The position numbers and the translations under genes are program-made. DNA of 64,000 nucleotides from Gammaproteobacteria bacterium (GTDB lineage Bacteria; Pseudomonadota; Gammaproteobacteria; Xanthomonadales; Wenzhouxiangellaceae), in the NCBI GenBank assembly GCA_021772985.1, contig JAJFKX010000036.1, positions 62,001 through 126,000 on the forward strand, in the 5' to 3' direction. Positions 51,450-60,156 of the stretch are shown here, piece by piece; the stretch's first letter is position 1, and every line of letters starts with the position of its first letter. The notes beneath the pieces are model-generated. The model ran no database searches. It saw nothing but the letters and a program-made list of their open reading frames with translations, and was not told where the DNA came from.

Positions 51450-52601
51450 TTGCGCGTGGCTAAAATCGCGCTTTTGAAAGTATTTAACCAAGCTGCTGTT
51501 TCCCGCTGGGGAACAGTACTTGTCGGTTTGGTAGCACTAAGCAGTGTCGCTATCGGCCAGCAGCAGACGGTCGCGGAAGGCAAGCAAGCTATTCCGGCCA
51601 GGCTTGCCGGGCAATCCCTGTTATTAGATATAGCTGAAGTTGCCGACAGCCGCCTGTTGGTGGTTGGTGAGCGTGGGCATGTGTTGGTTTCTGATGATCA
51701 GGGCGATAGTTGGCGCCAAATTCTGGGTATTCCTACCCGAACCACATTGATCGCAGTGACGTCACATGGGCAGCGTATCTGGGCTGTTGGTCATGACACT
51801 ACCATCATTGCCAGTGAAGACAATGGTGAAAGTTGGTCTATTCAATATGAAAGTATTGGTGGCGACCCGTTGATGGACATCGCCATCGACCAAAATGGTG
51901 ACGGGATGGCTATTGGCGCTTACGGCGTTATGTTACTGGCAGAAGATTATGGTCAGCAGTGGACCCGGGAGTTCATGATAGATCTGGTGATCCATGCCGA
52001 GGCCACTGATGATCTTTCAGATGTGCTGGAGCAAGATTCTGAAACGGATGATGATGGCTTTCTGGACCAGGATGAAATTGCGGATTTTGAGGATTTGGAT
52101 GTTGAGTACCACCTCAACAGTTTGCTGCGGCTGGATGCGCAACGTTTAGTGATAGCAGCAGAAGCCGGCCATGGTTATTACACAGATGATAATGGTGCCA
52201 GCTGGCAGATTTTCAGGTTGCCATATGATGGCTCGATGTTTGGGGTGTTGCCTCAGGCAGACGGAGCGGATTGTCTTATAACCTTCGGTTTGCGCGGCAA
52301 TATTTTGAAGTCGTGCGAGATTCTTAGTGGCTGGGAATCGCTCGACAGTGGCGTGAACTCCAGTCTGTTTGATGCAGCCTATGACGATTCCGGTCAGTTA
52401 TGGTTTGTCGGAGCAAATGGGACGTTGCTGCGGATGTCGGCTAATGGTTTGATTGAACAGGTTGCGCTGGATACCGGTGATGATTTCAATGGTTTATTCA
52501 TCAGTGGTGAACGTTTAATTATGATTGGTGAATCCGGAGTCCAGACTACAGCTATGCAAGCCGGCTCGACTGCAGCTGGAACCAGCACGGCAAAACAGTA
52601 A
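51450..52601 (+). CDS. Exported YCF48-like beta-propeller with an EF-hand-like insertion
   Basis: A 383-residue exported protein: a signal segment near residues 20-37 (WGTVLVGLVALSSVAIG) and Asp-box/YCF48 propeller blades, each with S-x-D-x-G-x-SW (SDDQGDSWRQ, SEDNGESWSI, TDDNGASWQI). Between blades, residues ~185-215 are a strongly acidic insertion containing ETDDDGFLDQDE (198-209), an EF-hand-like calcium loop. Translation starts at TTG 51450 or GTG 51456, two codons apart, directly after the DUF1329 stop. In this cluster type the propeller is thought to support the RND assembly; exact role unknown. Confidence 0.83.
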   Translation: MRVAKIALLKVFNQAAVSRWGTVLVGLVALSSVAIGQQQTVAEGKQAIPARLAGQSLLLDIAEVADSRLLVVGERGHVLVSDDQGDSWRQILGIPTRTTLIAVTSHGQRIWAVGHDTTIIASEDNGESWSIQYESIGGDPLMDIAIDQNGDGMAIGAYGVMLLAEDYGQQWTREFMIDLVIHAEATDDLSDVLEQDSETDDDGFLDQDEIADFEDLDVEYHLNSLLRLDAQRLVIAAEAGHGYYTDDNGASWQIFRLPYDGSMFGVLPQADGADCLITFGLRGNILKSCEILSGWESLDSGVNSSLFDAAYDDSGQLWFVGANGTLLRMSANGLIEQVALDTGDDFNGLFISGERLIMIGESGVQTTAMQAGSTAAGTSTAKQ

Positions 52602-52643
52602 TAACTATTTGTTTTATCTTTACTTAATCAGCGAGTCAGGCGA

Positions 52644-55157
52644 ATGAACTCACCCAGCTATCCCAGTAATGGATTGATTAATTTTGGTCAACGGCTGGTA
52701 TTTGGTGCCAGACCCATTGTGCTTATCCTGTTTTTGCTGGGAACCGCAATAATGTTGTTCCAGGCAAGTAAGTTGCGCGTAGATGCCGGCTTTATGAAGC
52801 AGATACCGCTTGAGCATGAATACATGCAAACGTTCCTGTTTCATAAGGAATTCGGTGGAGCTAATCGTTTGCTGGTGGCATTGATGGCGGAAGATGGGGA
52901 TATGTTCGATGCCGAATACTTTGATTCGCTGGAAGAACTAACCAATCGGGTAACTTATATTCCTGGTGTGGATCGCGCCACGGTACGTTCAATTTTCACG
53001 CCCAATGTCCGTTTTGTTGAAGTGGTGGAAGGTGGTTTTTCAGGTGGTAATGTTATTCCTTCCGACTTCCGCCCCAATCCGGAAGTATTTGAACGGGTAC
53101 GGGCGAATATCGTCAAGTCGGGTGAAATCGGGAGACTGGTAACCAGTGATTTCAGCGGGGCCATGGTATGGGCCAATTTACTGGAAGAAGATCCGTTAAC
53201 CGGTGAAAAAATCGACTATCAACAGGTTGCAGGCGAACTGGAGAGGATTCGCACAGATTTTCAAAATGAAGCGCACTCGATGCACATCATCGGGTTTGCC
53301 AAAATTGTTGGCGATATTGCTGATGGTGCCAAATCAGTGGTGCTGTTCTTTTTGTTCGCGATTGTAATTACGTTGATTTTGCTATGGATTTACGCCCGAT
53401 CTATCAAGCTGGTGCTGGCGCCGATGCTGTGTGCCATTGTGGCTGTAATTTGGTGTTTGGGCGCATTGCAGTTAATGGGTTTCGGTATCGACCCGATGAA
53501 TATCCTGACACCGTTTCTGATTTTCGCGATTGGGGTGAGCCATGGCGTACAGATGGTCAGTGGCTGGATAGTGGAGAAATACTTCACAGGTAAGTCTCCC
53601 ACCGAATGTGTGGAAGCAAACATGGCGGTTGATTCTTTGCCGACCCATAGCAGCTTGGAGTCGGCCAAAGCTGCCTTTGCGCGGCTGCTGGCGCCTGGAG
53701 CGATTGCGCTGTTAAGCGATACCATTGGTTTTTTGACCATTTTACTGATTGATATCCGTATCATTCAGGAACTGGCGATTACTGCCAGTGTTGGTGTTGC
53801 AGTGATTATTTTCACTAATCTGGTGCTGTTACCGGTGTTGCTGTCATATGTGAAATTGAGTGATGATGAGGGATACCGCAAAGCCACATACGCAAGGGCT
53901 GGAAAATCGGTACCGATTTGGGGTTGGGCGGCAACTATGGCCAGGCCGGGGCCAGCCAAAATTGCGCTGGCGGTGGCGGCTGTATTGTTTGCGCTCAGTT
54001 TTTGGAAAAGCCACGATGTGCAAATTGGTGATTCCGAATCCGGGGTGCCGGAGTTACGGGAAAATTCCCGCTATAACCAGGATGCCCGATTGATCAGTGA
54101 GCGATTTGCATTGGGTGTGGATGTGATTGGTGTAATCACCGAAACCGCCCCGGAAGCATGTACCGAAGATTACGAAGTGATGCGCCGCATTGATGAAGTG
54201 GCCTGGCAGATTCGAAATGTCGAAGGCGTTCAGAAAGTGTTGACCTTATCGATGGTGGCTAAAATTGTTAATGCCGGTTGGAATGAAGGTAACCCTAACT
54301 GGAGGTCGCTGTCACGGGATCAATACATCATGCGCCAGGCTATCAGTGGTATTGAAACCAATACCGGCCTGTTAAATGCGGATTGCAGTGCTATGCCGAT
54401 TATGGTGTTCACAGAAGACCATAAAGCTGAAACCATCAAACGGGTGGTGGCAGCAGTCAAAGCGTTACGTGAAGAATACAATCTGCTGCCAGAAAGTGTG
54501 GAAATTGTTGCTGCTGAAGGTGATGATAATGTCGACGCTGCGAGTTTAGATAATGTCGGTGATTTGCAAACCAATGTTTGTGAGGCTGCAGATGAATCGT
54601 GTCTGAGGATTCGCCTGGCGACCGGAAATGTAGGTGTAATGGCGGCTGTTAATGAGGTTATTTCAGCTGCACAAACACCGATTCTGCTGTGGGTTTACAG
54701 TGCTATTGTAGTGTTATGCCTGATTACTTTCCGTTCCATCGCTGCGACCCTGGCAATTGTATTGCCGTTGGCTTTGGTCTCTTATCTGGCTTACACGGTA
54801 ATGGCACTGTTGGGCATTGGTCTGAAGGTCAATACGCTGCCGGTGGTTGCCCTGGGTGTGGGTATTGGTGTTGATTACGGCATCTATATCTACAGTCGTC
54901 TGCAAAGCTTACTGAAAGAAGGTTGCCCATTAGAAGTGGCCTATTACCGGACGCTACGTCTGACTGGACGGGCAGTATTGTTTACCGCGGTAACACTGGC
55001 GGTTGGTGTTGGTACCTGGTTGCTCTCGCCTTTGAAATTCCAGGCGGATATGGGCCTGTTGCTGGCATTTTTCTTCCTGTTGAATATGATCGCTGCAATT
55101 TTGCTAATGCCGGCCTTGTGCCGGGTGTTACTGCCGAAAAAACTTAAAAACGATTAA
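52644..55157 (+). CDS. MMPL/RND superfamily transporter
   Basis: An 837-residue inner-membrane protein with two repeats of one plus five membrane helices. Each repeat has a large periplasmic loop (about residues 45-225 and 455-670). Signature segments are FGIDPMNILTPFLIFAIGVSHGVQMVSGW in the first half and VVALGVGIGVDYGIYIYSRL in the second, the latter with the proton-relay-like Asp-Tyr pair of MMPL proteins. MMPL/HpnN relatives move hydrophobic molecules such as sterols, hopanoids or mycolates. It ends the operon, 42 bases after the propeller gene, and is followed by a terminator. Confidence 0.92.
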   Translation: MNSPSYPSNGLINFGQRLVFGARPIVLILFLLGTAIMLFQASKLRVDAGFMKQIPLEHEYMQTFLFHKEFGGANRLLVALMAEDGDMFDAEYFDSLEELTNRVTYIPGVDRATVRSIFTPNVRFVEVVEGGFSGGNVIPSDFRPNPEVFERVRANIVKSGEIGRLVTSDFSGAMVWANLLEEDPLTGEKIDYQQVAGELERIRTDFQNEAHSMHIIGFAKIVGDIADGAKSVVLFFLFAIVITLILLWIYARSIKLVLAPMLCAIVAVIWCLGALQLMGFGIDPMNILTPFLIFAIGVSHGVQMVSGWIVEKYFTGKSPTECVEANMAVDSLPTHSSLESAKAAFARLLAPGAIALLSDTIGFLTILLIDIRIIQELAITASVGVAVIIFTNLVLLPVLLSYVKLSDDEGYRKATYARAGKSVPIWGWAATMARPGPAKIALAVAAVLFALSFWKSHDVQIGDSESGVPELRENSRYNQDARLISERFALGVDVIGVITETAPEACTEDYEVMRRIDEVAWQIRNVEGVQKVLTLSMVAKIVNAGWNEGNPNWRSLSRDQYIMRQAISGIETNTGLLNADCSAMPIMVFTEDHKAETIKRVVAAVKALREEYNLLPESVEIVAAEGDDNVDAASLDNVGDLQTNVCEAADESCLRIRLATGNVGVMAAVNEVISAAQTPILLWVYSAIVVLCLITFRSIAATLAIVLPLALVSYLAYTVMALLGIGLKVNTLPVVALGVGIGVDYGIYIYSRLQSLLKEGCPLEVAYYRTLRLTGRAVLFTAVTLAVGVGTWLLSPLKFQADMGLLLAFFFLLNMIAAILLMPALCRVLLPKKLKND

Positions 55158-55180
55158 GTCGGGGCTATTAAAGCTCGCAG

Positions 55181-55205
55181 GCCGGGGTTAAGTGCAACCC
55201 CCGGC
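55181..55205. terminator. Terminator hairpin between converging operons
   Basis: GCCGGGGTT and AACCCCCGGC form a GC-rich 9-bp stem with one bulged base and a 6-base loop, 24 bases after the transporter stop. A T-run (GATTTTTTG) is 12 bases beyond, so it is not ideal. It may serve both the plus operon and the minus-strand ATP-grasp operon that ends at 55232. Confidence 0.55.
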
Positions 55206-55231
55206 TTATCCATGCGATTTTTTGAATAAAT

Positions 55232-56200
55232 TTATATTCTCCAACACTGCTCATTAAGCATCTTGGCGCTGGCTACCCGTTGAGCAGGATCAGTTGTTGA
55301 ATGATCAGCTTTGAATCGTTGATCAATGGCTCGCAGGCGCGGTTTTAAACCGGCGCCGTTGGCAATCTGGATGTTCAGTCCGGGGCGCGCGTTCAATTCC
55401 AGTACCAATGGGCCGAGGTCCCGATCCAGGACTATATCCACACCCAAATAACCTAATGGCACTGCGTCATAACACTTTGCAGATAAGGCCAATAATGTTT
55501 CCCAGTTGGGAATCTGGAAACCGGTAAGCTTTGCACCTGTATCCGGGTGTTCATCGACGTTGGCATTTTGCATCACAGCATTAACTGTGCATCCGCTGCC
55601 GATATCTATCCCAGCGCCAACAGCGCCCTGGTGCAAATTGGCTTTGCCGTCGGATTGCCTGGTTGGCAGCCGGGTCATCGCCATTACCGGGTAACCGTGG
55701 TACACAATAACCCGAATATCGGGTACGCCTTGCGAAGTGAGGTTGGTGAATACCGGGTCAAAATGTACCAGTGTTTCGATCATGGCCCGGTCGGGATGCC
55801 CAGCCAGGCTGTACATTCCGGTTAATATGTTACTGACATAATGAGCCATTGTGTCCAGATCAATCACAGTTCCACTGGCGGTAATCCAGCGTTGATTGCG
55901 TCTGGAAGTAATCACCAGAATGCCATCGCCACCGGAACCATTGGCTGGTTTAATCACAAACTCGCCCTGGTCATGTAATTTGCCTAACAAGTGTGCAGCA
56001 TCATGTTGGGTAGCAATAACACCAAGTAGATCAGGCACATTAATACCGGCATCGGTCAAACGTTGTTTGCACAAAATTTTATCATCTACAAACGGGTATA
56101 GCCGGCGGCTGTTACAGCGCATGATGTAATCACCGTTGCGAGCATTCAGCCCCAGCACACCATGTTTGCTAAGCTGACGATAAAGCGAAAACAGTGACAT
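55232..56200 (-). CDS. Alpha-L-glutamate-ligase-like ATP-grasp protein
   Basis: A 322-residue RimK-type ATP-grasp enzyme without signal or membrane segment. Features are LCKQRLTDAGINVPDLLGVI, the ATP-binding FVIKPANGSGGDGILVI, and the metal/phosphate segment GYLGVDIVLDRDLGPLVLELNARPGLNIQIANG. By family it should join an amino acid (often glutamate) to a carboxyl group using ATP. It is the last gene of a minus-strand operon, six bases after the transglutaminase-like membrane protein. This association is conserved in many proteobacteria, and substrates are unknown. Confidence 0.9.
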   Translation of the reverse strand: MSLFSLYRQLSKHGVLGLNARNGDYIMRCNSRRLYPFVDDKILCKQRLTDAGINVPDLLGVIATQHDAAHLLGKLHDQGEFVIKPANGSGGDGILVITSRRNQRWITASGTVIDLDTMAHYVSNILTGMYSLAGHPDRAMIETLVHFDPVFTNLTSQGVPDIRVIVYHGYPVMAMTRLPTRQSDGKANLHQGAVGAGIDIGSGCTVNAVMQNANVDEHPDTGAKLTGFQIPNWETLLALSAKCYDAVPLGYLGVDIVLDRDLGPLVLELNARPGLNIQIANGAGLKPRLRAIDQRFKADHSTTDPAQRVASAKMLNEQCWRI

Positions 56201-56205
56201 CCGAG

Positions 56206-57750
56206 TTAATCTGCTGAATCAGGTTGCGGCCGTTCAAGGTGCCGGAATCGACCAAGTTCGCTAAGCCGGTAACCGGTATAACGACCGATCATAATGGTGA
56301 TTCCAAGGACCACCAATAACAGTTCTGGAAAAACCAGCATCAAATGCCGCAGAAACATTTGTTCCATAACCAGAAAAGCCAGGATGGCCATGGCCAGACT
56401 TCCGGCGCCTTCTATCATTGCATCCCGTGGTCCACGTTCTTCCCAGCTGATAGACATGCGTTCAATCACCATGGCAATGATCACCATAGGAAATAATGCT
56501 ACTGACAGACCAACCTCTATATTTAACTGGTAGCTGACCACGCCAACACCAATAAGCAGTATTACCACAATGGTTAACACTGCGGCTAATCTGGGTACCA
56601 GCAACAGCCGCAGTCTTTCCAGGTAAAAACGTAGCAGCAAACCAATCCCAACAACTACCAGGAACAAAATAATTCCAGCCAGCAAACGGGTCTCGCGAAA
56701 TGCCAGCGCAATCAACACCGGCATAAATGTTCCAAAACTGCGTATCCCGACAAGATTTCGCAGGATTACGATCATCAAAGCACCCAGCGGTATCATAAGT
56801 AACATTTGATAGAGGTTCTGGGTATGCAACGGCAGCCCGAGCGGCGAGAATTCAACCAGCCTTGAATTTTTTTCAGTGGCCCGCTGGGTAGCAAGTTCCA
56901 GGCTGCTTAAGCGGTTGCGCTGGATGGTGATTTGGGTATCAGTCAGTTCGGCACCTGTGGCCTGGGCCAGCGGACCGGTGCCGATTGACCATAATAAAAA
57001 GTCGTCCGGCAGAATTTGTTCCGCAGTCATGGGATCAAAAAACAACCAGCGTTGTTCATTATGAATTGCCAGCCATTGCACCAGAGGGGCGCGTTGATCT
57101 AGTTTGTTTAAGCGAATACCACTCAGTTGCACGCTTGGGATTCGAGCACCTGCGAGCAATAGTTGTGCGGTGGCCGTTCGATCGTTGCCATATTCCGGAC
57201 TGGTCAGGAACAGGCGAATTTCCTGGCTGGGATCATTGCTGTTTAGCCGCCTGAGCATCTCAGCAGTGTAGCTGGCAATGTCAGCAGAATGTTCACGGAC
57301 ATCATCAACCAGGGCACTGGCGGCGGTAGCGAATGGTTCCGGTAAATCAGGCACCTGTGGGTATTGTGGCCTTATCGTCAACACAGCATCGCCTGGAGAG
57401 CGAAACCAGGTAGCTCGGTGGTATAGATTATGTGTGCCACGAGTCCTTCTTCTGGCCCATTCTGCTTCGCGGCCATGACGTCGGTTTTCCAGTGTCAGGC
57501 CAAATTCACGTGATACAAAGGTTTCATTTAACCGGTTAAAGCCCGGTGTATTTCCAGGTAACTGCAAATTAACTTTGACCGGCCCGCCGGCGGCACGAAT
57601 TTGCACACGTGCCTGTACAGTCCAGGCTTCACTTTGCTCATCCGGTGTGACCGGAAAACCCAGCTTGGTGACTTTATAAATGGTTGCCGATAGTCCGGTA
57701 ACCAGCAACACTAGCACCAGAATTAACCAATGTGGTATACGGGGAAACAT
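56206..57750 (-). CDS. Membrane protein with inactive transglutaminase-like domain (7TM)
   Basis: A 514-residue protein. One N-terminal helix (PHWLILVLVLLVTGLSATIY) leads into a periplasmic ~300-residue region whose second part (NDRTATAQLLLAGARIPSVQLSGI, WLAIHNEQRWLFFDP) has the transglutaminase/papain-like fold, but the position expected to carry the catalytic Cys reads NDRTATA, so it is predicted inactive. Seven membrane helices follow from about residue 320. It is the known partner of RimK-like ligases and retropepsin-like proteases. ATG 57750 lies seven bases after the protease stop with GTGGAG upstream. Confidence 0.9.
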   Translation of the reverse strand: MFPRIPHWLILVLVLLVTGLSATIYKVTKLGFPVTPDEQSEAWTVQARVQIRAAGGPVKVNLQLPGNTPGFNRLNETFVSREFGLTLENRRHGREAEWARRRTRGTHNLYHRATWFRSPGDAVLTIRPQYPQVPDLPEPFATAASALVDDVREHSADIASYTAEMLRRLNSNDPSQEIRLFLTSPEYGNDRTATAQLLLAGARIPSVQLSGIRLNKLDQRAPLVQWLAIHNEQRWLFFDPMTAEQILPDDFLLWSIGTGPLAQATGAELTDTQITIQRNRLSSLELATQRATEKNSRLVEFSPLGLPLHTQNLYQMLLMIPLGALMIVILRNLVGIRSFGTFMPVLIALAFRETRLLAGIILFLVVVGIGLLLRFYLERLRLLLVPRLAAVLTIVVILLIGVGVVSYQLNIEVGLSVALFPMVIIAMVIERMSISWEERGPRDAMIEGAGSLAMAILAFLVMEQMFLRHLMLVFPELLLVVLGITIMIGRYTGYRLSELGRFRHLERPQPDSAD

Positions 57751-57757
57751 TTTGATG

Positions 57758-58294
57758 TTACTCCACTGTCGCAATGTTAGCAGGTGCTTTGGTACAACTG
57801 GGTGTACTCAGCAAGGTTGCCCCCGGATCAATCACTGCGATGCTTTCCAGTGCACTGCGCCCCAGCAGCATCCGGTATAAAAACTCGCTGCGATCAATTA
57901 AATTGACTTCCACTTCGCGGGTGTACCCTCCCAGGCATATTTCCATCTGCACCACAGGCCGGCGCTGGTGATTATTGTTATGCCGTTTGATGACCGCGTC
58001 GCGTACCCGCGGACGCTCCAGGGTGATGGGTGTATCGTTAATGGGGTCTGTAATGGTAAAACGAACCCAGCGTTTCCCATTCCAATCGAAGTATTCGATG
58101 TCACTGGCGTCCAGTGACGAGGTTTTTGCACCACTATCCAGTTTGGCTTTAAGCTGGACTTCATCGTTCAGGATTAACACTGGTTCAATCCAGCCAAAGC
58201 GCATTGGTGCATGGCTGGCTAAGTTGCCCGTCTGCGCGAATGCAATACTCATCGTTAACCATAAGCTGGCCAACAATCTAAGCAACATTCGCAT
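57758..58294 (-). CDS. Exported retropepsin-like protease (COG4067/DUF785, "ATP-dependent zinc protease" family)
   Basis: A 178-residue protein with a signal peptide (MRMLLRLLASLWLTMSIAFAQ). The core KAKLDSGAKTSSL contains DSGA at residues 53-56, the single aspartic-protease triad of retropepsins, followed by YRMLLGRSAL, the conserved segment after the second half of the barrel. The family is often labelled ATP-dependent zinc protease, but no ATP or zinc motif is visible. A homodimer would form the active site. It overlaps the GMC gene by 17 bases and precedes the transglutaminase-like gene. Activity in the periplasm on the ligase product is a guess. Confidence 0.85.
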   Translation of the reverse strand: MRMLLRLLASLWLTMSIAFAQTGNLASHAPMRFGWIEPVLILNDEVQLKAKLDSGAKTSSLDASDIEYFDWNGKRWVRFTITDPINDTPITLERPRVRDAVIKRHNNNHQRRPVVQMEICLGGYTREVEVNLIDRSEFLYRMLLGRSALESIAVIDPGATLLSTPSCTKAPANIATVE

Positions 58295-59873
58295 GCTGAG
58301 TCGCTAAGTTATTGATTAAATGGTCCGAAATTTTTTCTGCAAACATAATGGTCGGCGCATTGGTATTGCCACTGACCAGTTTTGGCATGATCGATGCATC
58401 AATTACGCGAATGCCTTCCAAGCCATGCACTTTAAGCTGGTGATCCACCACCGCCATCTTGTCTGCACCCATTTTACAGGTGCCGACAGGGTGATAAATG
58501 GTTTCAGCTTTGCGGCGAATAAACTCCAATAGTTCAGCATCAGTTTTGCAATCGGCACCCGGTAATATCTCAGTACCGCGATAGTCATCGAACGCAGGAG
58601 CCGCCATTACCTCACGGGCAAGCCGGGCCGCTGAAAGCATAGCGTCGATATCCTGCTGCTCGCTGAGGTAACGCGGGTCAATAAGTGGAGCTTGCAGTGG
58701 ATCGGCCGATTGTAATCGGATTTCACCACGGCTGTGCGGCTGCAGGTAACAGGCATGAATGGTATAGCCATAACCTGGTAATTGATTACGGCCATGATCA
58801 TCCAGTTGTGCAGGCACAAAATGCAGTTGGATATCCGGACGGCCTTCTATGGCTTGTGGGCTGGCGACAAATGCACCGGATTCAGCAATATTTGAGCTGC
58901 CGATTCCGGCATGTGTCAGCCAGTAATTCAGGCCGATCGCGATCTCATTAGGTTGATCATAAGTAATTGATTTTTTTGAGTTTTGCAAAATGCAAACATC
59001 CAGATGGTCTTGCAGATTGGCGCCGACGCCGGGTAGTTCATGTTGTACTTTTAGCCCATGTTGGCGCAGGTGGTCAGCAGGACCGATTCCGGAAAGCATC
59101 AGCAACTGAGGACTGTTGATAGCACCGCCTGAGAGCAATACCTCGCCAGCTTCAACTGTAATATCCCGGCCATGATGGTGATAGCTAATGCCGCGAATAC
59201 GTTGACCATCCCATAATAATCGCTGCGCTCTGGCACGTAACAATATGGTCAAATTGTTGCGGCTCTTGACCGGGTCCAGGTAGGCAGACGCTGCTGAACA
59301 GCGTCTGCCACTGCGCTGAGTTACCTGGTAAAACCCAAAACCTTCCTGGCGCCCGGCATTGAAATCCGGATTGACAGGAAAGCCCAATTGATTACCAGCT
59401 TTAATGAATTCATGACTGAGTTTATTGGTATGTCTAAGCTTGGAAACCGATAACGGTCCGCCACTACCGTGATAATTGCTTTGGCCCTGATCGTTATCCT
59501 CTGATTCGAGGAAATAAGGCAACACATCCTGATAACTCCAACCGGGGTTGCCCAGCGCTTGCCAATGGTCATAGTCTTCAGCCTGGCCACGGATGTAACA
59601 CATGGCATTGATGCTGGAAGAACCACCCAGAACTTTGCCTCGAGGCCAATATAAGCTTCGGTTATGCAATTGGCTTTGTGGCGTGGTCTGGTAGTTCCAG
59701 TTTAAGCCTTTGTGATTGACCAGCCTTGATAGGCCGGCCGGCATATGGATAAATGGATTCCAATCACGTCCACCAGCTTCCAGCAGCAGTACACGAGTAT
59801 TGGGGTTGGCAGTCAGGCGGTTAGCCAGCACACAACCAGCTGAGCCAGCGCCAACAATCACATAATCATACAT
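58278..59873 (-). CDS. GMC-family FAD oxidoreductase (choline dehydrogenase-like)
   Basis: A 531-residue flavoprotein. FAD binding is by GAGSAGCVLANRL at 8-20 and LLLEAGG; GMC signature 1 is RGKVLGGSSSINAMCYIRG and signature 2 GAINSPQLLMLSGIGP. The catalytic His is in YHPVGTCKMG, and NTNAPTIMFAEKISD closes the domain. It resembles choline and alcohol dehydrogenases, but GMC enzymes act on many alcohols. No betaine genes are nearby. Its 3' end overlaps the exported protease gene by 17 bases, so it heads that operon; a functional connection is possible but unproven. Confidence 0.93.
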   Translation of the reverse strand: MYDYVIVGAGSAGCVLANRLTANPNTRVLLLEAGGRDWNPFIHMPAGLSRLVNHKGLNWNYQTTPQSQLHNRSLYWPRGKVLGGSSSINAMCYIRGQAEDYDHWQALGNPGWSYQDVLPYFLESEDNDQGQSNYHGSGGPLSVSKLRHTNKLSHEFIKAGNQLGFPVNPDFNAGRQEGFGFYQVTQRSGRRCSAASAYLDPVKSRNNLTILLRARAQRLLWDGQRIRGISYHHHGRDITVEAGEVLLSGGAINSPQLLMLSGIGPADHLRQHGLKVQHELPGVGANLQDHLDVCILQNSKKSITYDQPNEIAIGLNYWLTHAGIGSSNIAESGAFVASPQAIEGRPDIQLHFVPAQLDDHGRNQLPGYGYTIHACYLQPHSRGEIRLQSADPLQAPLIDPRYLSEQQDIDAMLSAARLAREVMAAPAFDDYRGTEILPGADCKTDAELLEFIRRKAETIYHPVGTCKMGADKMAVVDHQLKVHGLEGIRVIDASIMPKLVSGNTNAPTIMFAEKISDHLINNLATQHANVA

Positions 59874-60156
59874 AGATTGAACAAGTCTTTAGAAAACTAC
59901 AGGCTAAGTCTGACATGAGCCACGTTTTTGATCAAAATTATTCAAGAATATAATGCAAAAACAGGCATTGTTCAGTTGCAAAAACCATTTGTCAGAGACT
60001 GGATACACATAGTTTAAAACAGAAATTATCTTGTCAGTTAAGCGGTTTGCCGTTTTAGCTGTGTGAAATAACTCCAAACCCAGGTTATATGTCAAGTAAA
60101 TGCGATAATAATAGGATATTGCGATCACAATCTTATAACCAAGCACAGGCATAGAA

